Origin: Bifidobacterium boum
Lineage (GTDB): Bacteria; Actinomycetota; Actinomycetes; Actinomycetales; Bifidobacteriaceae
Reading direction: 5' to 3'
DNA: 64,000 bases
Assembly (NCBI RefSeq): GCF_000741535.1
Contig: NZ_JGYQ01000013.1
Location: 1-64,000, forward strand
Both the position numbers and the translations under genes were made by a program. The notes beneath the pieces were generated by a model, which saw only the letters and a list, made by a program, of their open reading frames with translations, made no database searches and was not told the origin of the DNA. How positions within the stretch are numbered: position 1 is the stretch's first letter; each line of letters starts with the position of its first letter. This document shows, in pieces, positions 27,366 to 37,732 of the stretch.

Positions 27366-28086
27366 TCGCGAACACCTCGTGATGGGCGTCAAGCTTACCG
27401 ATACGGTTCAACGGCCAGTTACGTACAATGGCGACGCCGAGCACATCGTTGATGGGTACGAGCCCGTTCGATCCGTCGTCCTGATGGTAGCGGGAATCCG
27501 CGGAATTCGCGCGATTGTCACCAAGCACGAAAATATGGTTTTCAGTCACCGTGACGCTGAACGGGAAATCACTGGGTTGTACGCCCGGCTTCACATACGA
27601 GCTTTCATCAATCGCCACACCATTGACAGTCACCGGCTGTCCGGCTCCCGCGCACGCCACCGTATCGCCCGGCAGGCCGATCAGCCGTTTGATCAGATCA
27701 TTGCTGCCGAGGGATGATTCGGATTGCAACCAGTGGGAAGGATCTTTGAACACGACGATATCGCCGCGCTGCAGTTTGATGATATCGGGCGCAAGCTTGG
27801 TGGTGATGACACGGTCATTGATTTCGATGGTGTCGAGCATCGACCCCGACGGAATCACGTAGAAACCGAACAGGAACAAGCGCATGAACAGCACAATCAG
27901 TATGGGAACACCGCACCATACCAGAAATTCGCGAATACTGCCCGACTGATTCTCGGCATGGGTTCCACGCTTGGCACCGGATGTCTCATATGCGGAACCG
28001 GACGCCGCATGGGCGCCGCGAGCGACTCCGGTAGCGTGACGCGCATGCCGGCTTCTTGCCTCACGCCGAGGCGTGTGCTCCGTCAT
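27346..28086 (-). CDS. lepB: Signal peptidase I
   Basis: Membrane serine protease removing signal peptides during Sec/Tat export; 246 residues. After an Arg/His-rich cytoplasmic leader (about 1-55) comes a single membrane segment (about 58-78). The catalytic Ser sits in PSGSMLDTI and the general-base Lys in DLIKRLIGLPGD. Further conserved boxes are GDIVVFKDP and FVLGDNRANSADSR. GGGAGGACT immediately precedes the chosen ATG. It lies between rplS (upstream) and rnhB (overlapping downstream), a common actinobacterial order. Confidence 0.96.
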   Translation of the reverse strand: MTEHTPRREARSRHARHATGVARGAHAASGSAYETSGAKRGTHAENQSGSIREFLVWCGVPILIVLFMRLFLFGFYVIPSGSMLDTIEINDRVITTKLAPDIIKLQRGDIVVFKDPSHWLQSESSLGSNDLIKRLIGLPGDTVACAGAGQPVTVNGVAIDESSYVKPGVQPSDFPFSVTVTENHIFVLGDNRANSADSRYHQDDGSNGLVPINDVLGVAIVRNWPLNRIGKLDAHHEVFANVPNPS

Positions 28087-28236
28087 AGTCCTCCCATCTG
28101 CCGCCGAATCCGACGGTACTGTGCATCGCACCTATGCCGCGCGGACACCACACTGCATGCCACCCGCGTCAGCTACAACCACGCTGCCGCATACGTTACC
28201 AGTACGCCTACTCGAATCCGCCCAGCGCTCAACGCC

Positions 28237-28270
28237 GACAGCCCGGCAACCATACGGCCACCGGGCTGTC
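28237..28270 (-). terminator. Hairpin between rplS and lepB
   Basis: GACAGCCCGG (28237-28246) pairs with CCGGGCTGTC (28261-28270), 10 bp, 14-nt loop, 22 nt after the rplS stop. No U tract, so it may attenuate rather than fully stop transcription into lepB. Confidence 0.6.
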
Positions 28271-28292
28271 AGTCATGCAGCTATCGTGAAAC

Positions 28293-28658
28293 TCACTTCT
28301 CGCTGTTGTCGCGACGCTCGACGATACGAGCGGCCTTGCCGCGCAGCGCGCGCAGGTAGTACAGCTTCGCGCGACGCACGCGACCCTTGCGCACCAGCTT
28401 GATCGAATCGATCGACGGGGAGTGCAGCGGGAAACGACGCTCGACACCCACGCCGAAGCTGATCTTACGCACCATGAAGGTCTCGCGCACGCCAGCACCC
28501 TGACGAGCGATCACCACGCCGGTGAACGCCTGCAGACGGGAGTTGTTGCCTTCCTTGATCTTGACGTTGACCTCGACGGTGTCGCCAGGACGGAACGCGG
28601 GGATTTCCTCCGCCGGCTTGAGATGCTTGGCGTCGAATGCTTCGATGGCATTAACCAT
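28293..28658 (-). CDS. rplS: 50S ribosomal protein L19
   Basis: 121 residues, normal length. Conserved L19 features: [53 protein letters not shown] and the basic C-terminus [18 protein letters not shown]. It sits at the 30S-50S interface. GGAGGAAC lies before the ATG. First gene of the leftward rplS-lepB-rnhB group. Confidence 0.98.
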   Translation of the reverse strand: MVNAIEAFDAKHLKPAEEIPAFRPGDTVEVNVKIKEGNNSRLQAFTGVVIARQGAGVRETFMVRKISFGVGVERRFPLHSPSIDSIKLVRKGRVRRAKLYYLRALRGKAARIVERRDNSEK

Positions 28659-28869
28659 GATGTTCCTCCATCGCCGCCGCATATCGACGACTGGTTGGGC
28701 TTCGCGACTCCGCTCGGGAGGCCGTTCAGCTGTGATGTCTTCGCAGGTTCGCCTGCGAAGAGTGCCAATCCGCTGGAAACCGTGGCATTGCGACCACATG
28801 GATGTTCCGGCTGGACCCAAAGAAAACCGGGATTATGCGGCGTCCCGTTTTTCGGCATAACAGGATTGG

Positions 28870-28875
28870 ATTATA
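28870..28875 (-). promoter_or_regulatory. Candidate -10 of rplS
   Basis: Perfect TATAAT on the minus strand, 211 nt before the rplS start, in sequence without a matching -35. It would give a long untranslated leader. Confidence 0.35.
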
Positions 28876-28967
28876 ACGCGGTATGCGGACCGTGCGGCGG
28901 CCCCGGCGGATACGCGGTTGCCGGTGACGATTGTCGTGTCGTTGTCGGACAACGGTACCGGGCCGCC

Positions 28968-29073
28968 GTGCGATCAGCCGGTCACACCACAGGCGGATGT
29001 CTCCCCGCTGAAGCTTGCCTGGGAACGCAATCGGCCCGCCGTGCAACCAGCCAGTCACACCACAGGCAGATAT
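28968..29073. repeat. 72-73 bp palindromic repeat, locus 2 (two units)
   Basis: GTGCGATCAGCCGGTCACAC (28968-28987) and GTGCAACCAGCCAGTCACAC (29041-29060), each followed by CACAGGCRGAT, start 73 bp apart. Same core and period as the four-unit array at 63126-63374. Confidence 0.75.
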
Positions 29074-29169
29074 ACGAAATCCCGCCGCCCGACGAACGGA
29101 CAGCGGGATTTCGATTCACCGGCCAGTCAGAAAGCCATGCTCCCTGCCGCCGGTATCACGCGACGCGAA

Positions 29170-30867
<1,698 letters not shown>

Positions 30868-31030
30868 ACTTGGTCCTTTCTTGATAATCGAAGCGACACC
30901 GTTCATGCGGGCGCGACAGGCACGCGGCGAGCGCACGGCACAGGAATGACATCGTTTGCTTCCACGAGACAAGATACCCACAAAATAGGACAGCATCGGA
31001 CAATCGTCCACACGGTCAGGCGCACGCCCG

Positions 31031-32251
31031 TCACAGGAGCTCGTCGTGGCCTTCCTGCCGCAAGTGGGCAACCATATTCTTGACTTCCTGGCTGCGGGCG
31101 CGCGGCGCGACCAGCAGCGCGTCCGGCGTGTCCACCACGACCATGTCGTCCACGCCGAGCAATGCAATCGTTCGCCCTGCGGCGGGCACCACCACGTCGC
31201 CGGCGGAATCAATATAGGATACGCATTCGCGGTCGCCGAGAATTTTGATGTTCTGTTCGTTCGCGCTCGGCAGCAGGGCGGCGACCGAATTGAAATCGCC
31301 GATGTCATCCCACCCGAAATCGCCGGGGATCATCGCCACGCCGCCTTGGACGCTCAACGGTTCGGCGACCGAATAGTCGAACGCGATTTTCTCGATGCCC
31401 GACCAGTGCGTCGCCATCGCCTCATCGACCGCGTCGCCGCCGGCAAGATACGCGTCCGCGATGGTCGAAATCGCGTCATACATGCGCGGCTTGTAGTCAC
31501 GCAAGTGGCTGAGCAGAACGTCGGCACGCATCACGAACATGCCGGCGTTCCAACGGTATTCGCCGGTTGACAGATACGCTTGGGCGGTTGCGGCGTCAGG
31601 TTTCTCGACGAACCGTTCGACCAGGCGTGCGCTGGGGGCGTCCGGCACGTCCGCGGCCAAAGAACGGCCCTGATGGATATAGCCGAACGCCGTGGACGGA
31701 CGGGATGCGGCGATACCGATCGTGGTCACGTATCCGGCGCGGGCTGTGGCGACCGCTTCACGCACCGCGCGCGCGAAGGATGCGGCGCCACGGATCACAT
31801 GATCGGCGGCGAATGAGCCGACCACGACGTGCGCGCCATGTCGGCGGGCCAGCACAGCCGTTGCCAAGGCGATTGCGGCAGTGGAATCACGCGGCACCGG
31901 CTCGGCGAAGATATCGTTCTCATCAAGCTGAGGAAGCTGTTCGCGAATCGCCGCGACATGGCGCCATCCCGTACTCACGGCGACATGACCGTGCCCGGCG
32001 ACGTGTTCAAGCCGGTCATAGGTGGATTGGATCAGTGTGCGACCCTGACCGAGCAAGTCATAGAGGAATTTCGGTTTGGCTTCGCGGCTCAGCGGCCACA
32101 GGCGGGTGCCCGTGCCACCGGCAGGAATCACCGCGTAGAAATCTTGGAACTCTTGGATGTCGTTGGGATTGTGCGGTTGGGCTTGCGCAACCCCGTGCGG
32201 CTCACCATGCGGATGACCGTGTTCTGTGCTCGTGTCGATTGTGCTGCTCAT
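31031..32251 (-). CDS. manC: Mannose-1-phosphate guanylyltransferase
   Basis: Makes GDP-mannose from mannose-1-P and GTP; 406 residues. The nucleotidyltransferase core has [22 protein letters not shown] (G-x-G-x-R-x-W-P-x-S, written here over two pieces: [13 protein letters not shown] and REAKPKF), FAADHVI, FGYIHQG, FVEKPD and WNAGMFV. It lacks the C-terminal isomerase domain of bifunctional enzymes. The N-terminal 45 residues are His-rich and poorly conserved. GGAG lies before ATG 32251. GDP-mannose would supply surface glycans or lipoglycans; together with pgi downstream it branches from fructose-6-P by way of mannose-6-P. Confidence 0.92.
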   Translation of the reverse strand: MSSTIDTSTEHGHPHGEPHGVAQAQPHNPNDIQEFQDFYAVIPAGGTGTRLWPLSREAKPKFLYDLLGQGRTLIQSTYDRLEHVAGHGHVAVSTGWRHVAAIREQLPQLDENDIFAEPVPRDSTAAIALATAVLARRHGAHVVVGSFAADHVIRGAASFARAVREAVATARAGYVTTIGIAASRPSTAFGYIHQGRSLAADVPDAPSARLVERFVEKPDAATAQAYLSTGEYRWNAGMFVMRADVLLSHLRDYKPRMYDAISTIADAYLAGGDAVDEAMATHWSGIEKIAFDYSVAEPLSVQGGVAMIPGDFGWDDIGDFNSVAALLPSANEQNIKILGDRECVSYIDSAGDVVVPAAGRTIALLGVDDMVVVDTPDALLVAPRARSQEVKNMVAHLRQEGHDELL

Positions 32252-32578
32252 GGCTCCATTGTGGCACAAGCTTGTGGCGCACCGCGCGCCACGCCGCAGG
32301 GTCAAGGGCTGTCATTTGATGGACAGCCTGCGGGCCGATAACAGTCTCGTCAATGAAACTCTCACTATCTCGACGATCAACCGGCAGGATAGAGATGTTC
32401 AGAATATAGTCTCACCATCTCTTCGTGAATCGCGATTCCGCGAGTTTTCTGGGATCCTGCCCCGGCAACGCAAGCAGTCGGCATCCAAGAATCGTTGATA
32501 TTCCGGGATATTCGGGACTATGCAATCAAGCGTAGGAAACCACGCAATCTCAATATCTCACCCAAATGGCTGCCGGGC

Positions 32579-32612
32579 GCGAGTTATTGAGGCTTTTTTC
32601 TCAACAACTCGC
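32579..32612. repeat. 13-bp hairpin with T-rich loop
   Basis: GCGAGTTATTGAG (32579-32591) pairs with CTCAACAACTCGC (32600-32612), 12 of 13 Watson-Crick plus one wobble on one strand. The loop is GCTTTTTT. No gene ends beside it. Confidence 0.6.
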
Positions 32613-32784
32613 TGGGTCAAGGCGTTGCGGCGATTTTTTCAGATTCCGGAGGCATGGGGTGTACAGGAAAAATGGGTTAGACAAAATGTGTGTTTTATTC
32701 TGCCACTTATCCTTACTGCCGTAAGGCGTGTCGCGGGGTGATTCATCCTTCGCTTGTTCATCCCTGCTTATCGGGAATGTCATG

Positions 32785-32925
32785 CTGCCGACGCCGATGG
32801 CTCTGCCAGTGTCGGCAGACGGTTGCCGGCCTGCGTCTACCGACGCTCACCGCACACCCAGCGTCGGCACAAGGTCATCGCTCCGCCTCCACCGACACTG
32901 AACACCCCTAAGCATCGGCAGAAGG
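32785..32925. repeat. CTTCTGCCGACRCT palindromic repeat cluster (locus B)
   Basis: Three degenerate hairpins: CTGCCGACGC/GTGTCGGCAG (32785-32818), CTACCGACGCT/AGCGTCGGCAC (32837-32870), and CACCGACACTG/AGCATCGGCAGAAG (32890-32924). Confidence 0.75.
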
Positions 32926-33071
32926 TACGACACACCGCTTGCGAACTACAGGAGACCCCGTGCCGGAACGCGTGTTGACCGATACGCCCATAGACGAAGT
33001 CCAAAGCACCACGTTTTTCCCTATGCCACTTTGGTTCCTATATGCCCCCACCCGGCCGGCACTTGCCCGAA

Positions 33072-33099
33072 CAGCAAAACAGCACGCCCGCAGGCGTGC
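33072..33099 (-). terminator. Intrinsic terminator of tRNA-Thr
   Basis: On the minus strand GCACGCC-TGCG-GGCGTGC is followed by TGTTTTGCTGTT, right after the encoded CCA end. Confidence 0.8.
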
Positions 33100-33104
33100 C
33101 GTGA

Positions 33105-33180
33105 TGGAGCCACTTGACAGAATCGAACTGTCGACCTGCTCATTACGAGTGAGCCGCTCTACCGACTGAGCTAAAGTGGC
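33105..33180 (-). tRNA. tRNA-Thr (anticodon CGT), CCA encoded
   Basis: Cloverleaf: acceptor GCCACTT/AAGTGGC, D arm GCTC...GAGC, anticodon stem GCTCA/TGAGC with loop CTCGTAA (CGT, reading ACG), T arm GACAG-TTCGATT-CTGTC. Discriminator T and CCA are in the DNA. 76 nt. Confidence 0.95.
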
Positions 33181-33329
33181 GTGTTGCCCGAGAAGCATAC
33201 GCTTCCCGCGCACAAGACCACAACTATAACGGAAACCGTGGATTTTGCAAAATCGATGGCGTTGCCGCACCGTGAGCCGCGTGCCAGGGCTACGATTGCC
33301 GGCCAGAAGCCCTGACTTGCATCAGTGGG

Positions 33330-33410
33330 TGCGCGCGAAGGGAGTCGAACCCTCACGACAAAGTCACAGGAACCTAAATCCTGCGCGTCTACCAGTTCCG
33401 CCACGCGCGC
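33330..33410 (-). tRNA. tRNA-Leu (anticodon TAG)
   Basis: Class II tRNA: acceptor GCGCGCG/CGCGCGC, anticodon stem CAGGA/TCCTG with loop TTTAGGT (TAG, reading CTA), long variable arm TGACTTTGTCGTGA, T arm GAGGG-TTCGACT-CCCTT. The DNA reads CCC rather than CCA after discriminator A, so the tail is added enzymatically. Confidence 0.95.
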
Positions 33411-33745
33411 GACCCGTCCAATGTATCACCCGCCCACGCCAGTGTCGACATCCGGTCCGCTTATCGCTCAGCGAAATCATGTGACATTTTCGTGTCAGCA
33501 ACTGATGAAACACAGCAGTGGGGCGCGACGAAAATCACCCGAAATCCTTGTTATCGCAAACAAGAAACGTTGTCATCGCCCCGATGGTAACGCAACCCTC
33601 TCGTAAACGTACCGTGAAAACGCACACCACGCATTACCCATTTGGCACCCGGACAAGGTATATTCATCATTGCGCTAACCAGCGTTATGCCGGACACCTT
33701 CCGACACATTCCCAACCATCCACAACACACAAGAAAGGACAAGCC
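33411..33745. other. Intergenic region between tRNA-Leu and the acidic mini-gene
   Basis: Must hold the tRNA-Leu promoter (minus) and the mini-gene promoter (plus). TTGGCA (33642-33647) and TATATT (33659-33664) occur on the plus strand but only 11 bp apart. No further gene seen. Confidence 0.4.
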
Positions 33746-33844
33746 ATGACTGAGCAACTGCCCAGAATGGATTCGACGCTCGCAGCGCTTGACCGGCTCA
33801 TGTCGGAAAGTCGCGACGACGACGATGATCACAAGGAGGCCTGA
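33746..33844 (+). CDS. Acidic 32-residue hypothetical peptide
   Basis: Too short for ordinary gene calling but well supported: AAGAAAGGAC ends 5 nt before the ATG, and the stop codon lies in the loop of a perfect intrinsic terminator, so the gene is a compact single unit. The product starts MTEQLPRMDSTLAALDRLM and ends in five Asp, then HKEA. It has no signal peptide or Cys. The helix-forming first part could be amphipathic. Function unknown; it could equally be a translated small RNA. It is not part of the transporter operon because of the terminator. Confidence 0.7.
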   Translation: MTEQLPRMDSTLAALDRLMSESRDDDDDHKEA

Positions 33845-33857
33845 CCGGCCTCCTTTT
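33833..33857 (+). terminator. Intrinsic terminator fused to the mini-gene stop codon
   Basis: AAGGAGGCC (33833-33841), loop TGACC, GGCCTCCTT (33847-33855), then TTC. The TGA stop is the first loop triplet. Confidence 0.9.
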
Positions 33858-33972
33858 TCATGCTTGTTTCACGCTTGCCGTGCCATCTGCCCGCCTGTAC
33901 GCCCGCGTCATACGACCGTTTATGATGAAAACCGTTCCGGCTGCAGCCGGATACCTATGCGGGAGGAACGGC

Positions 33973-34974
33973 GTGCAAGCACTTATTCAACCGGTCACCC
34001 TGCTGCTGATCATCGCAGTGGGATACATGTTCAAACGGTTCGGCCTGTTCGGCCCCCGCGATTATCGGGTCTTGCAGACCGCCGAATTCAATCTCGTTCT
34101 CCCCGGCGCCATCATCTACTCGTTCGCCACGCAGCCGCATGATATCCGGTTGCTGTGGATTTCACTGTTCGGCTTCATTGCTGCCGCAGTACCGCCTGCG
34201 CTGATATTCCTGTGCACCGGGCGACGTCCGGTCGCCCAGCGCGCGTTCGTCATGCTCAATGGGGCCGGATTCAATGTCGGATGCTTCTGTTTCCCGGTAT
34301 TGCAAGCGTTTTTCGGCCCATCCGCCTTGGTACCAGCCGCGATGTTCGACGTCGGCAACTGCATTATGGTCGCCGCCGGCACGAACGTGCTCACCCAAAC
34401 ACTGCTGCATATCGCCCCTGATATGACCCTTGTCGAGCAGCATGCGGGCGATGCCCCGACGTTGCCGTATGAACGCCCGACCGACCGGGATGCCCGCCGT
34501 CTCGCCCGCCGTACACTGCTGCGTCGCGTGGCACGCGGGTTTGCATCTTCGGTGTCGTTCGACGTGTACATGGTGATGATTGTCCTGATGCTCGCGGGCA
34601 TTCGCATTCCGGGTGTCATCGCCCAGATTGCGCAACCGGTTGCCGCCGCGAATTCGCTGTGTGCGATGCTGATGGTCGGCATGCTGATGGATGTGCCGGC
34701 CGGCCGCGCCGACGTGCGCGCCGTACTCGAAGTGCTCGCGTGGCGTCTGCCGTGCGGCATACTGTTCGCCGCGGCGGCGTGGTTCCTGTTGCCGTTTGAT
34801 GTTGCGATCCGGCAGGCGGTGGCGTTGTGCTGCTTGGCGCCGATTGCGGTGTTTTCCACGATGTTCACCGACAAGGTGCTCGGCAATGCGCGGCTGGCCG
34901 GGTTTTCGCTCGCGTTGACCGCCGTGGTGTCGTTGACGTTGATGACACTCGCGCGCGTGACGTTGCTTGGATGA
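33973..34974 (+). CDS. AEC-family (auxin efflux carrier type) transporter
   Basis: 333 residues, about ten membrane segments in two five-helix halves separated by a charged cytoplasmic loop (about 155-190). Motifs: NLVLPGAIIYSF in the first half, FNVGCFCFPVLQAFFG with the helix-break region, and PIAVFSTMFTDK in the second. Family members export or import carboxylates such as malate or malonate; the substrate here is unknown. GTG was chosen because GGGAGGAAC lies at the right distance; the frame upstream has no ribosome binding site and overlaps the terminator area. Confidence 0.85.
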   Translation: MQALIQPVTLLLIIAVGYMFKRFGLFGPRDYRVLQTAEFNLVLPGAIIYSFATQPHDIRLLWISLFGFIAAAVPPALIFLCTGRRPVAQRAFVMLNGAGFNVGCFCFPVLQAFFGPSALVPAAMFDVGNCIMVAAGTNVLTQTLLHIAPDMTLVEQHAGDAPTLPYERPTDRDARRLARRTLLRRVARGFASSVSFDVYMVMIVLMLAGIRIPGVIAQIAQPVAAANSLCAMLMVGMLMDVPAGRADVRAVLEVLAWRLPCGILFAAAAWFLLPFDVAIRQAVALCCLAPIAVFSTMFTDKVLGNARLAGFSLALTAVVSLTLMTLARVTLLG

Positions 34975-35077
34975 TCACACAACTGCCGGTTCCCGGAATC
35001 CGGAGGCATAGGGACCCGGTGATGCCGGCCTGACTCGAACAAACTTCACCGCACTGTCATCGTATTTTGGGGACCAG

Positions 35078-35240
35078 GCAAGACCCGCCATACGGGAAAC
35101 CGCAGATAGTGGCGCATCGGGCGGTCGCCGGGACGCCGGCTCAGCAGGAACCCAAAGATGCCCGCCCAGTCCAGGCACCATCCCGGAAATACTTACGCAT
35201 CCCCAACGTCCCGCAAGACCTGCCACACGGCAAACCGGAA
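35078..35240. repeat. Short direct repeat GCAAGACCYGCCAYACGG
   Basis: Two similar 25-bp segments (near 35082-35106 and 35213-35237) about 131 bp apart in the AEC-rdgB convergent gap. They differ at only a few positions. Role unknown. Confidence 0.35.
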
Positions 35241-35247
35241 TGCGGAC

Positions 35248-35916
35248 CTACCGCTCAACCAGACGTGCGACAGCAGGGACCAGCGCCTTCAGCGCTTTTC
35301 CACGGTGCGATATCGCGTTCTTCTCATCCGCGCTCATCTCGGCGGAGGTCAGTTCGGCACCGCCTTCGGCACGCGCAGGCTGATTATCCGGCACGAACAG
35401 CGGATCGTAGCCGAATCCATGTTCTCCGCGAGGCTCGCGGATGATCCGCCCCGGCATTTCACCGATTTCCACATGCTCCGAAACAATGGGGTACAACCCT
35501 TCGGCGTCCGCATCCGCCCCCGGTACGGCGAGCGCTGCCGCGCAACGGAACCGGGCGGTGCGCTTGTCGTCGGGGATGTCGGCGAGCTGGCTGAGCAGCA
35601 GCGCGTTGTTCGCCGCATCATTGCCGTGCTCGCCGGCCCAACGAGCGGACAGAATGCCGGGGGCCGCGCCCATGACGTCCACAATCAGCCCGGAATCGTC
35701 GGCAATTGCGGGCATGCCGGAGCGTTGCGCGACGAAGCGGGCTTTCAGCAGTGCGTTTTCCTGGAAAGTAACACCGGTTTCAACCGGATCGGGCATGCCG
35801 AGCGAGCCCGCGGAAACGAGTTCGATGGGTGCGCCGGAGAGATCCTGGGCGAGAATCCGCCGGATTTCCGCCAGTTTGCCTTCATTGTGCGAGGCGACGA
35901 CGATGGTGAGCGTCAT
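35248..35916 (-). CDS. rdgB: XTP/dITP diphosphatase (RdgB/HAM1)
   Basis: Removes non-canonical purine nucleoside triphosphates (XTP, dITP, ITP) to their monophosphates; cytoplasmic; 222 residues. Motifs: VVASHNEGKLAEI (family SxNxxK), ENALLKARF, IADDSGLIVD, SARWAGEHG, GFGYDPLFVP and a terminal ISHRGKALK. GAAAGGAA precedes the chosen ATG. Follows rph by 96 nt on the same strand; an rph-rdgB pair is widely conserved. Confidence 0.96.
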   Translation of the reverse strand: MTLTIVVASHNEGKLAEIRRILAQDLSGAPIELVSAGSLGMPDPVETGVTFQENALLKARFVAQRSGMPAIADDSGLIVDVMGAAPGILSARWAGEHGNDAANNALLLSQLADIPDDKRTARFRCAAALAVPGADADAEGLYPIVSEHVEIGEMPGRIIREPRGEHGFGYDPLFVPDNQPARAEGGAELTSAEMSADEKNAISHRGKALKALVPAVARLVER

Positions 35917-36012
35917 AGGGTTCCTTTCAACGGTTTCGGATTCGGGATGGCGCGGCGCGTGCGCTGGTGCGCGTGACGCGAGCGACGTGCGCACCGGCAT
36001 GCCCAGATGCGA

Positions 36013-36822
36013 TCAGTCTTGGGCGAGCGCGGCGGCTTGGGCGGCTTGCAATTCGCGGTTGCCTTTTTCGGCGAGATCAAGCAGAATGCCGAGCTCGGCG
36101 CGCGTGAATGGGCGGTGTTCTGCGGTTCCTTGGATTTCGATGAACGCGCCGGATCCGGTCATGGCGACGTTCATATCGGTCATCGCTTTGCTGTCCTCCA
36201 CGTACGGCAGGTCGAGCATCGGCTTGCCGTCAATAACACCGACGGACACGGCGGACACCGTGTCTTTGATGGCTTTGTTCGCGGACTTGATGTACTTGTG
36301 TTCCTCAGCCCAGCGCAGTGCGTCGACGAGCGCGACATACGCTCCGGTGATGGATGCGGTGCGGGTGCCGCCGTCGGCTTGCAGGACATCACAGTCCAGC
36401 TGGATTTGGTTCTCCCCCAGCGCTTTCATGTCGATGACGCCGCGCAGGCAGCGTCCGATCAGACGACTGATTTCGTGGGTGCGGCCGCCGATCTTGCCTT
36501 TGACGGATTCACGGTCGGTACGGTCGGCGGTGGCGCGCGGCAGCATCGCGTATTCGGCGGTCACCCAACCCAGCCCGCTGTCTTTGCGCCAACGTGGTAC
36601 GGATGGTGTAAAGGTCGCCGTGCACATGACACGCGTATGCCCGCATTCAATAAGCACCGACCCTTCCGGCGGTTCGGTGAAGTGGCGGGTGATATGCACC
36701 GGACGCAGTTCATTGACTTTGCGCCCATCCGCGCGCGTCACATGCATATCGACTTCCAAAGCGAGTTTTGATTGCACGTCATGCTGTTGTTCTTGATCGA
36801 GCGCGGAATCCGCCTGTGTCAT
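36013..36822 (-). CDS. rph: Ribonuclease PH
   Basis: Phosphate-dependent 3'-5' exoribonuclease trimming tRNA 3' ends; 269 residues. Conserved: [58 protein letters not shown] (phosphate-binding Arg residues), [20 protein letters not shown] and [12 protein letters not shown]. The start is ambiguous by 7 codons; 36822 was chosen for its upstream GAGG. A 30-residue N-terminal extension precedes the usual start of the family. Confidence 0.96.
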   Translation of the reverse strand: MTQADSALDQEQQHDVQSKLALEVDMHVTRADGRKVNELRPVHITRHFTEPPEGSVLIECGHTRVMCTATFTPSVPRWRKDSGLGWVTAEYAMLPRATADRTDRESVKGKIGGRTHEISRLIGRCLRGVIDMKALGENQIQLDCDVLQADGGTRTASITGAYVALVDALRWAEEHKYIKSANKAIKDTVSAVSVGVIDGKPMLDLPYVEDSKAMTDMNVAMTGSGAFIEIQGTAEHRPFTRAELGILLDLAEKGNRELQAAQAAALAQD

Positions 36823-36937
36823 GTCTGCCTCGTGTTTCTTCATATACGGCCGGTTCTGCCGGCTGATGTCCTTCGTACGCCTTCAACCTAGCACAGCGCA
36901 ACGCCCGTGCGTTTGCGCTGCCGCCCCGGATGCGTAT

Positions 36938-37570
36938 TCACCGTGACGGCAGCAACGGCTTGTCAGGCAGGATCCGGTCAATCAGGAATACGGCGAGTGA
37001 AACCAGCAGGCAGCCGATGGCAAGCCCCACGATATTGACAAGGAATTGGCTCCATCCCAACTGTCCCAAATCAATGAAGGTATACGGATACGGGTTGCCG
37101 CCGACCGACGGTCCGGCATGCGGCCACAATTGCGCACGAATCACCACGAACGCAAGATATATCGGGAAATAGCCCATCCAGCTGAGCACGTACCCGGGTT
37201 TGAAGCGCCGATGCGGATCGAACAGCACAAAATCAATCACCGCCATCACGGGCGCGAACCGATGCAGCATCGTATTGGTCATGATGCCAAGCACTTGCGG
37301 CACATAATGCGGATCGTCCGGCGGCATGAGCAGGAACGCGACCAGCGCGGTGACGACCGCGTAGACGGTCAGGCAGCCTTTGAGCCATGCGGGCGGCTGA
37401 ATGCCTTCAAGCAAGCTTGCGGCGCCCGCCCACAACATCACGATGCCAAGGACGAATCCCGTTTGAAACGTGAAATACACCCATCGGTTGGGAATCGTCC
37501 ACGCTTCATACGTGCCGACAAAGCACAACGCGGCAATCGCCAGACGCCATATACCCGCAATGAATCTCAT
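36938..37570 (-). CDS. Pr6Pr-family integral membrane protein
   Basis: 210 residues with six to seven membrane segments. The pattern HRFAPVMAVIDFVLFDPHRRF, SWMGYFPIYLAFVVIRA and YPYTFIDLGQLGW matches the Pr6Pr (FAR-17a/AIG1-like) family found in many Gram-positives. Members are of unknown function in bacteria; eukaryotic relatives hydrolyse hydroxy-fatty-acid esters, so an activity on lipids is only a possibility. Monocistronic, divergent from pncB. Confidence 0.75.
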   Translation of the reverse strand: MRFIAGIWRLAIAALCFVGTYEAWTIPNRWVYFTFQTGFVLGIVMLWAGAASLLEGIQPPAWLKGCLTVYAVVTALVAFLLMPPDDPHYVPQVLGIMTNTMLHRFAPVMAVIDFVLFDPHRRFKPGYVLSWMGYFPIYLAFVVIRAQLWPHAGPSVGGNPYPYTFIDLGQLGWSQFLVNIVGLAIGCLLVSLAVFLIDRILPDKPLLPSR

Positions 37571-37582
37571 ACCATCAGCTTA

Positions 37583-37613
37583 CGCCTGACGCCGCAGCCC
37601 ACCCAGCGTCGGC
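37583..37613. repeat. CTTCTGCCGACRCT palindromic repeat remnant (locus C)
   Basis: Only the AGCGTCGGCA arm is well kept; the left arm GCCTGACGC is degenerate. It lies in the divergent gap before pncB, so a terminator role is unlikely here. Confidence 0.5.
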
Positions 37614-37732
37614 ACAACCAGAACACCGACCCACTACCGCCTCCCACCCGATGACGCTTGCACGGCGAGTACCGTCGGACTACGCTAACCGGCAACGGAC
37701 CGAATACGAGAACATCACGAGAAGGACAAATC

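Larger units (their letters stand above)
32252..33104. other. Long intergenic region upstream of manC
   Basis: The first 500 nt are AT-richer than the surroundings and hold a 13-bp hairpin (32579-32612). Then comes repeat locus B (32785-32925) and the tRNA-Thr terminator. Open frames here have no ribosome binding site; no gene is called. Confidence 0.5.

Noticed and set aside
32520-32741. 73-codon plus-strand open frame in the manC upstream gap
   Set aside because: It spans the 13-bp hairpin, lacks a ribosome binding site and resembles no family.
34116-35042. 308-codon minus-strand open frame
   Set aside because: Antisense to the AEC transporter, which has clear membrane segments and a good GTG start.
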